From Oreohelix idahoensis (lineage: Eukaryota; Mollusca; Gastropoda; Stylommatophora; Oreohelicidae), in contig JAMPIV010018776.1 of assembly GCA_024509875.1 (NCBI GenBank), forward strand, positions 750,001-814,000: DNA of 64,000 nucleotides. Direction: 5' to 3'. A model generated the notes under the pieces. That model did no database searches and was not told the origin of the DNA. It saw only the letters and a program-made list of their open reading frames with translations. A program made the position numbers and the translations under genes. Shown in pieces: positions 56,640-64,000 of this stretch (position 1 is the first letter of the stretch; the number at the start of each line of letters is the position of its first letter).

Positions 56640-58340
56640 TTATGAAAAACAGCTTGGGGTGCAGATGAGAGTGCTAAAGACGTTATACACAGGGCGAGTG
56701 AGACCAGTCCTACCATCAGCAACAGCAGCTAATTCAAACTTCGATAACATCAGCAGACTCCAAAATCAAGCAGTGAGAATTATAACTGGCGGCATGAAGA
56801 CAACACCTATAAAAGAACTCCAAAAGATTGCATGCCTCCAGCCTATGGAGGATAGAAGAGACAGCAGGGCTCAGCAACAAGCTGAAAAATTCAAGAGACT
56901 AACAGACCATCCAATGTGCCATACAATAAGTGCTCTTCTTCTTCTTCTTCCATCCTTAGCCACCAACCGGCAAAGCAGTATGTGGCCAGTACGCCTAGTG
57001 GCGTCTCAGGGCAACAACAAATTGATCAATCTATCGCTGTTTCCACCACGCCTAGTGGCGTCTTTGTGGAACAAAAACAGACCAACAATCTATCGTTGTT
57101 TCCGTAATCAGATTGGTTGGCAAGCAGGTGATCAGCCCACTGTGCGAAGTTTTTACGGGATGGGGTAAACAGCCCCATGCCCAACCCTCCTTAGTCGCTT
57201 TTTACGACATGCGTGGTAGGGTGCAGTGTTACTATTCTTTGCTCCCCTTTCGGGCCCCGGCAACACACGGGTGAATAAGTGCTCTTAGTAGGCAAAAACT
57301 CAAGCAAAGCTACTTTGTAGAATCAACCAAACCACAGATGAGAGCAGTGTCCATAAATGCAGTAGCAACTATTAAACCTATCTGCACTGCATACAAGCTT
57401 CCAGTTTGGAAACAAAATCGTTTCCCTGGAATGACAGAAAACATTCCTGGAATTGAAAGAAAGAAGAGCCAGACTACAACAGAGAGAAAATCCATAACTA
57501 CAAAATACATACAGCAACACCTGGACACATGCATGCACAGATGGATCAGCAAAAAATGCAACAGAAAATGGAGGTGGAGGTGTCTTTCTGAGCTTAAGCA
57601 CTAGTGCACAAAAAAGATGTCAGTGGCAACTGGACAATTATTAAGTAACTTATGAGCAGAGGCAGAGGCCTTGAAAACTGCAGCAGAGGTTATAATGACA
57701 GGAAAGCTCAGAGAGATCAGTTTCTTTCTTTACCAATGCACTGTCAGTAATTGCAGCGTTGAAAAGCCAAAATAATGCAGACCTTGATGCCCTAAGAGCA
57801 GTGCTGCCACAAACTATGTCAACGATTCAAAAAAAAGTTGCGATCCAATGGATTCCATCTCATTGTAACATCCACAGCAATGAAGAAGCTGACAGATTGG
57901 CAAAGGAAGGTGGAAAACTACTTCAGCCTGATGCAAGCATAACTTTCGAGGAGGCAAAGAGTTTTATCAGAATCAGATACAGAAACAAATGTGATGTAGA
58001 GCATCAAGGTCACACACAAAATGATGCATACTACCAGCTCAACAGAACAGAACAAGTGGTAACCTTCAGACACCGCACGGACCACAACAGATTGGGAAAA
58101 CCATCTATTCAACAAGCTAAAGATAGGAACTACCGATAAGTGTAACTGTGGCACTGATACAATGACTGCTGAACATCTGCTTCAAAGTTGCCCAACATAT
58201 GCGGAACAGAGAAAGCGCATATGGCCGACACCAGTACTGTTCGTGGAAAAGTTCCACAGAGGTGCAAATAGCCTCAAACTGACTACTTGTGACGGGTGTT
58301 GCGGTTCCTTCATCTTATGTTATTTATTGAATATTAAAGT
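56640..58340 (+). pseudogene. Decayed EN-RT-RNH type LINE, RT end and RNase H
   Basis: RT C-terminal words KTLYTGRVRPVLPSA and VRIITGGMKTTPIKELQ parallel KKVYTGTVRPVLEYG and LRLITGGMKTSPIQAME of the LINE at window start. A SINE interrupts it (56938-57273). The rest is broken: an RNase H end with VAIQWIPSHCNIHSNEEADRL (near 57838) and a terminal HLLQSCPTY motif (58165). Several stops and shifts separate the parts, and the YTDGS box is not intact. It is the same family as 1-3990, older. Confidence 0.82.
56938..57273 (-). mobile_element. 336-bp SINE with LINE-derived 3' end
   Basis: A perfect 13-bp target duplication AATAAGTGCTCTT flanks it (56925-56937 and 57274-57286). Read antisense: a head of unknown origin, then two repeats each containing the stem-loop ACGCC-ACTA-GGCGT, then a 3' end matching bases 6149-6237 of the LINE at 5636 (TTGTTGTTGCCCT, GGTGGCTAAGGATG-like words, (GAA)n tail). 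It could be a SINE borrowing the tail of that LINE, or an internally deleted LINE. It has no coding capacity. Confidence 0.88.
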
Positions 58341-60097
58341 CACTCTCTTGACGTAGTTAATGTTTGTTATTGATGGTTAGCTCTGACCGTAAGAACATCC
58401 CTTCGACGTTCTGATTTGCATATTGTACATTAGTTGATTTCCCCTGTGGGAGAGTTATCGTGCTGAGAAAACGTAAACATTAACAGCTGTGGAACCAAAC
58501 CCGAAACGTAAGTAAAATATCAAGCCTTCTGTTCTGAGTCCACATGTATTGACGTTCATATAAACGATATCCGACATTCACAAAACTTCATGTACAGTTC
58601 AGCATAACAATAAATTCCAAATAATACCAGAAAGTATCCGTCCGTGTCAAAACAATATGTCAGATGAACATCATGGCTATGTACATGCGCTGCTGTAGTC
58701 AACAGCCAGAAATGAGCGCATGAGTTCTTGACAGCTACAAATTGAATCATAATACGATTCTCCTTCCATCATTTAATTTACTTAATAATCTCATACTTAG
58801 ATTAATATCTGAAATGACCCTGAGTTCTATATTGAATTCATATATCGGCTATATACTAAGCCTCTCCTTGGAAGACATACAAGACACGACTTCTCTGCTT
58901 GACGGATAGCGTAACAAGGGTCATGTAACCAAGTCACCAAGCGTGACCTTCCCAACGCGAATGCGTCATAATCTTAGCATATATTTCGCGTTCAGTATAC
59001 CGTAAAATATCGACATATTCTATTAATGTTATTGACCCCTAAACGTTGCGCACTGCTAAACCCTAGCAGACGCCGTCATTTAAAATAACACCGTAACAGA
59101 TTTCCTGTCAGACGGGGGAAAAAAAATCTATTAGATAGATTTTTTTTTCTTGAACAATATTAATCAAATTATCAAAAATTTAACAAAACCCGACGTATGG
59201 CCTACGATGTTCTATCTAGAACAGTGTCGCGGTCATGTCAGTAATATCTTATAATAAAATCAACGTCATATCATACATATAACTTATATTAAATAAAGAA
59301 ATGTCACTGTCATTAATTAATTAACTAATTAATTTGATGTATGTATTGACTAACTACTAATGTGAGGTGTTATTAAAATTATTCTAACTAATTAAAATTA
59401 AAATAATTAATTATAATATGTAAGTATGGTACTAACTAATTAATATCTAATTAAAGAAAATGAGAAATAGTATCAGAGAGAAAAAGAAATAAAAATTGAG
59501 AAGTACGGACAATTAAAACTAAATATTAAAGTATACATTAAATTAGTAATGCGTGTGACAATGAAGTATAAGGATAGATACCTAATTAAATTAACGCAAT
59601 ACATTTTAACTATAAATATGAAATATCATAATCTAATATCTATCACCTTAATAATTAGACTATTTAAAAGGTTTAATTGGTGTGATATTCTTTTGTTTCA
59701 TTTTTTCTTAGTATATTTTATTTTATGTTTTTATTTCATCACACTTCAACTTTATTTTATTATATATTAATTTAATAGCTAGCAAATTTAACAATATCGG
59801 ACATGAAGATCCAATCGTTGTTACATCCTAATGACTTGTATGAAAGTTCATTAAGACACAAAGTTCATCTTATCGAATTCTGATATGATGATCCAATCGT
59901 CGTTAGTTCCTTTATTGAAATTTTGAACGTAATTTGAATAAGTCATCACCGTATTTGTCCAGTCTATATCAGAGATTGTTCCTTTTTACTACTTTGCAAT
60001 CGAAATGAGTGATACGCAAAATCCAAGTGAAGTCCAAATTTTCAACCGATCTATAAAACTTGATATTTTGATCACAATAGTTTATTTCGAAATTTCC
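58341..60097. other. Very AT-rich non-coding stretch
   Basis: TTAA/ATTAATTA words dominate 59270-59770. A perfect hairpin, AAAAAATCTA with TAGATTTTTT around it, lies near 59125-59150. No gene recognised. It may include the 3' end of the Gypsy fragment at 60098, but no LTR boundary was found. Confidence 0.5.
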
Positions 60098-60460
60098 TCA
60101 TTTAAGTAGGAAGTCCAACTGAAGTGTTGTATATTCTGACGTAGCATCAATACCGTTCATTCTGTCCACAGTCGAATATTTAGTCTCCGGAGGTTTCAGC
60201 TTGCGTGAGATATACAATACAGGATGAAGGATATCATCATGATATTGGAGTAGACAAGCCCCGAGTCCGTAATTACTCGCATCTGTACGTAGAACAAACT
60301 TTTTAGAGGCATCTGGTAATCTTAAAACAGGTGGGCATGAGAAAATGTTCAAGACACTGCGAAAAGTTTTGTCACATTCGTCTGTCCAATTTACCCTTAA
60401 CGGCATGTTCTTCTTTAATAAAGATGACAAGACAGCCGTGATGGATGACAAATAAATCTA
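60098..60460 (-). pseudogene. Gypsy RT-RNase H fragment
   Basis: SSITAVLSSLLKKNMPLRVN, DECDKTFRSVLNIFSCPPVL, VLRTDASNYGLGACLLQY and LHPVLYISRKLKPPETKYST align with the matching region of the antisense Gypsy at 16440-16170. Homology stops after YSTVDR, just before the RNase H glutamate motif. Both ends are cut, so it is a scrap. Its orientation matches the ORF at 60711-62993, 250 bases away, but a link is unproven. Confidence 0.85.
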
Positions 60461-60710
60461 TGCTGTATGGGGCTGAGCATAGTTGATACATTTAAACAAC
60501 TTACTGTCTCTTGTAGGCATGGTTAAAAAAAACAAATAAGACAGAAAACATGTGTACAAATTTAAAGATGTTAAGAATCAAAAATGTTTTTTCGATAAGA
60601 AAAAATCAATAAATCAATCTATATTAGGATAGATGATTAAGAAAGACAAGAAATGATGACTGACAATGCTGAGTCATCAAGAAATAAGACAAAAGAGTGA
60701 GCGTACACCA

Positions 60711-62993
60711 TTATCTGCCTGGCGCAGAATCAGGTACTAATTGTAAGTTCAGATAACGGTGATGAAAATAAACACCATTATCAAGCTCGATAACCTTTCG
60801 AGCATCTTTGTTGTTACGAAATGTAACCACAGCTTCACCATACCTGTTGTTGGTAGGTGGCACCAGACGTACAAACCTAACATCTGCCGTGTAATTAAAG
60901 AAATTACTAAGTGCCTGCCATGTAACGTCATGTGGCAGATTGCGCACTAACACGGTGCGAGAATATGCACCTTTACCAATGTAAGTAATGTCATTGTCAC
61001 GAAACTGTGAACAATGATGATATGTATCTCTAGTCATATCACTAGAATTAAATCTCTCCTTAACCATAAAAGTTGTATTTTTATTGGATGGTGTATCATC
61101 CTGACTGAAGTTAGGATGATACCTATCAGTACCCAAGGTAGTAGGTTTCATGCATGTCGTACATGAATGCTTGTTAGGCAGAAGTAATACCTTATTTTTA
61201 TTATGTAGGTTCATATTAACCCTAACGTTATTATTTTCATTAGGAAAATCCTTTCCCTTTTTCTCAACTTCAAAAGGTTTCTTAGGATCAGTTTCAATAT
61301 GATCCTTCCGCCAAGATTTATTCCCAGAATTGGCAGTATTCTGTTGTCGAGGGAAGGTGTACTTGCCTCGAAATGATTTCCTAATCTTCGCTGGGTGTGT
61401 TGATACCTTAGTATCACCCATAATATTGACGGCATGTCGTGTAATAGGTTTATCATCTCTTCTATTGAACACTATTTTCTTACTCAATACGACATCCAGT
61501 AACCCATCAACTCTTTTTCTCAATCTAACAGATTCCGAATTCAGTAATGTAATCTGCTGCCTCTGTCTTTTATTCATTTTATCCAAGTTAGTGTTTATAT
61601 TCTTCTCCTTATCCATTAAAGAATCGAGTGTGATCAATGCTGTTGACAGTTCATAGATTTGTTGTTGTGTTTTCCTATCCAGTTCAGCATATCTCTGTTT
61701 CTCATTCAGGAGTAACTCTTCTAATGCAGTCACCCTGTTATCAATGAAACAATTATCACTCGAGGTGGATTCAGTAACACTACTATCAGATTCATTAATC
61801 TCTTCACGCAATAATGCCAAGTCATGCGTGACAGATTTCCCGTTACCTATCTGGTCATTCAGTATCAGTTTCACTGAAGTTACATCGTCATCACACTTTT
61901 GTTCCTGTCTAAGACAAAAGTCATAAATTTTATCATTATATGAATGACAAACATCCAAAATATTATTGTCATCAAGTGATACACTCCTATTTTCCCTTTT
62001 TCCACTCTCTAATTTCAACGTAACATACTTCGAAAGCAAAGAGTCATAATCTGACCTTAGTCTTTCACATCTTGCTTTCACTTCATCAATTAATTTCTTA
62101 CATGTTTCATTATCTCTATGAGAATCAATCAGAAATTTATCAAAGGCAATTAATTTTTCATCAGCAACACTCTTTGATTGATCAAATAATTTTCTTAATG
62201 AACTAACTTCAGACCTTAGTTCACTATTTTCCTCATTGAGTTTATCTAGTTTCATTTTATTATCAGTTAATTCTACCTGATATCTTTTCACTTCTGTCAT
62301 ATCACCCTGTGTGTGAGTTTCCGGCCTTAAGGCTGCGGCATTGTCTTCCAAAATTTTCAATTTAAGTTTCTCAACCTCAGACTCCAATGTTTTATTGTTT
62401 TCCATCGTGGATTCTAACGAGGTCCTAGAATTTGCAAGCTCCACTTCCAGTATCCTCAATCTCGAATTATCAGTATTGGTCTGACATTTTAATAAACTCG
62501 CCTCTTTTCGCAAGTCATTTATAGTCCTTTCTTGACTGGCAATAATCTCCAATTCTTTCTTCTGCCCAAGAGAAACTTCATCCAATTTCTTATTATCCTC
62601 CATTAACATGGTTATTTTATTTTTCAATACAGCATTATCAAAATCCATTGCTGTCAACTTCTTCTCATATTCCCCTTTTTGCTGTCTCAGCTCATTAGTA
62701 AGGGTAATCTCCCTACCCTTATGCTTCGTTATGATTTTCTTTAACTCATCCAACTCCATGCTACTACCGTCCTGAGTAGTCATTTTACTTTCCTCATAAA
62801 AAATAGTGGATAATAATTTATAAAGTCTCACTGCTTTCTCTCGTGAAGGGCTATATCCACACCTATGCCAAGCGAACTCCTTAAGATCCTCGCTCATTTG
62901 AATGAAAAAATGTTCTATGGCATATTCCTCACAACTACATCCACCTAAACGTAATCTATCTCCCTCTTGGAGAAAATGATTAAAAATATCCAT
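60711..62993 (-). CDS. 760-aa coiled-coil protein with C-terminal RRM, unknown role
   Basis: This is an uninterrupted ORF from ATG 62993 (MDIFNHFLQEGDRLRLGG) to TAG near 60711. Residues ~1-70 are globular with two Cys (GGCSCEEY). Residues ~75-525 are rich in heptad-like Leu/Lys/Glu patterns, predicting a long coiled coil. A basic polar stretch follows (~540-670) with one CTTC pair that is not a complete zinc knuckle. Residues ~680-755 form an RNA recognition motif: RNP2-like VLVRNLP, RNP1-like RYGEAVVTF (first aromatic missing). Coiled coil plus RRM is the plan of LINE ORF1 proteins; length and position also allow a Gag-like ORF of the adjacent Gypsy scrap, or an intronless host gene. Function not assigned. 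Confidence 0.75.
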   Translation of the reverse strand: MDIFNHFLQEGDRLRLGGCSCEEYAIEHFFIQMSEDLKEFAWHRCGYSPSREKAVRLYKLLSTIFYEESKMTTQDGSSMELDELKKIITKHKGREITLTNELRQQKGEYEKKLTAMDFDNAVLKNKITMLMEDNKKLDEVSLGQKKELEIIASQERTINDLRKEASLLKCQTNTDNSRLRILEVELANSRTSLESTMENNKTLESEVEKLKLKILEDNAAALRPETHTQGDMTEVKRYQVELTDNKMKLDKLNEENSELRSEVSSLRKLFDQSKSVADEKLIAFDKFLIDSHRDNETCKKLIDEVKARCERLRSDYDSLLSKYVTLKLESGKRENRSVSLDDNNILDVCHSYNDKIYDFCLRQEQKCDDDVTSVKLILNDQIGNGKSVTHDLALLREEINESDSSVTESTSSDNCFIDNRVTALEELLLNEKQRYAELDRKTQQQIYELSTALITLDSLMDKEKNINTNLDKMNKRQRQQITLLNSESVRLRKRVDGLLDVVLSKKIVFNRRDDKPITRHAVNIMGDTKVSTHPAKIRKSFRGKYTFPRQQNTANSGNKSWRKDHIETDPKKPFEVEKKGKDFPNENNNVRVNMNLHNKNKVLLLPNKHSCTTCMKPTTLGTDRYHPNFSQDDTPSNKNTTFMVKERFNSSDMTRDTYHHCSQFRDNDITYIGKGAYSRTVLVRNLPHDVTWQALSNFFNYTADVRFVRLVPPTNNRYGEAVVTFRNNKDARKVIELDNGVYFHHRYLNLQLVPDSAPGR

Positions 62994-64000
62994 ATATTCT
63001 AGTACTATTAGTTGTAAGTAATCAGTGATCTATAATAATCAACAATAGAATCTATGTACTTATTTGTAACAGCTCAAGTATGAATACTCAGTATAACCAA
63101 CTGTAATATTCTCTTAATAATTGTTGTAAGTTCAACAACCATTCAATATTTTATAATAATATTATAAGTAGTCAATAATATATATCATAAATAGTTATGA
63201 TATTTACTTATTCAAGATGCTGAATTTATTTCCTGCACCTAATATCACTATTAAATAATTATGGGCATTATTCCTCCATGAACTATTTTATTTAATTAAA
63301 GAAATGTGATGAGTCAACAATATAGTACTATGAAAATGTACCAATTACTATGTTATATATATAGTTTTTTAATTCAACACCTATTCATGGTGTGAATACC
63401 AAAAAATAATTCAATGAATTATTTTAATATAAAATTTTACTTGCACTTATAAAGTTTTGATTTTATGCCTTACTCATCATGTATAAAGTGCTTTGCTAGT
63501 TTCTGGAACCACCACTGCAAATTGTTGCAATGTTCATGATTCATCATCAAAGTTCTCAAAAATTAATTAAATTAATTAAATATATTATTAAAATCAATTC
63601 ATAGAAATATTATTATTACATAACATTAATGAAGACAATACAAATGATTAACCAAGGCTTTACAGTACAGTAGCACAATACAAAAGTGACATTTTCACAA
63701 AAATAGGTGATATTATAAAACCAAGTCTACTAACCGGAAATATAGAAGGGTGAAGGTTAACTGAAGTAAAAGAACATATTTGGCACTACGAATAATGACG
63801 TCACAGGACTCATTTGACGATCATACAATACATTTAAATAAAATTAAAGATAGCCAGATTAGAATAAACAGGATAGATTACGAACATATGACTGTAACTG
63901 AATAAAAATCAAACTGAATATGGTAAAATACAACGGTTATTTCACAGAATTAGACACCTAACATACAAGGTGAATTAATGCAGGTCCGAACGAAACAATC
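62994..64000. other. AT-rich sequence upstream of the RRM ORF
   Basis: No primer site, LTR boundary or second ORF is visible. It contains many TATA-like words and cannot be assigned as promoter, leader or LTR. The window ends here. Confidence 0.5.

Noticed and set aside
59125..59152. Hairpin with T run as a transcription terminator
   Set aside because: Intrinsic terminators are a bacterial feature; here it is more likely chance in extreme AT content.

Overview
The window is eukaryotic, repeat-dense and AT-rich. I found no convincing host gene, no true tRNA or rRNA gene and nothing prokaryotic. What can be read is mobile DNA: several lineages of non-LTR retrotransposon (LINE), tRNA-derived SINEs, Ty3/Gypsy LTR retrotransposons with the unusual Gmr1-like order (integrase before reverse transcriptase), and one hAT-type miniature element. 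The mix suggests an invertebrate animal, possibly a mollusc or other lophotrochozoan; that is inference from element types only.

Layout. 1-3990: a LINE with endonuclease, RT and RNase H, damaged by one stop codon and one SINE insertion. 3991-12100: decayed LINE fragments, one hAT MITE with an 8-bp target duplication, and two diverged copies of a ~1.1-kb unclassified repeat. 12200-15560: abnormal sequence with long G homopolymers; part of it is a colinear but about 2.7-fold stretched copy of that repeat, which looks like unpolished read sequence. 15850-21375: antisense Gypsy gag-pol, open except for two homopolymer frameshifts, with a 98-bp tandem array upstream of it. 21376-24630: AT-rich non-coding DNA, then a head-to-head inverted SINE-like repeat around four 21-bp units.

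24630-45900 is a four-level nest. An antisense jockey/CR1-like LINE is split at 27379/45435. Into it went an antisense Gmr1-like element with ~2.4-kb LTRs (27380-44405). Into that went a forward element of the same family (30901-39968, TSD TATGT, two near-identical LTRs). A 5'-truncated LINE (44406-45434) later removed the outer element's LTR end and part of the host LINE. Both Gmr1-like copies have a SCAN-like capsid region, and in both the integrase zinc finger is followed by an unrelated linker where the DDE catalytic core should be. This suggests an integrase-defective family mobilised in trans.

46270-58340: a short LINE scrap, an array of degenerate ~1-2 kb duplications (47860-53290), SINE copies of one family with two tail types, a (TA)n tract split by a SINE, and a second decayed RNase H LINE. 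That LINE carries a 336-bp SINE whose 3' end copies the 3' end of the LINE at 5636-6237, including a conserved 5-bp stem-loop, which fits LINE-SINE tail parasitism. 58341-64000: very AT-rich DNA with an antisense Gypsy RNase H fragment and an uninterrupted 760-codon antisense ORF that has a long coiled coil and a C-terminal RRM. That ORF is the least explained coding feature here.
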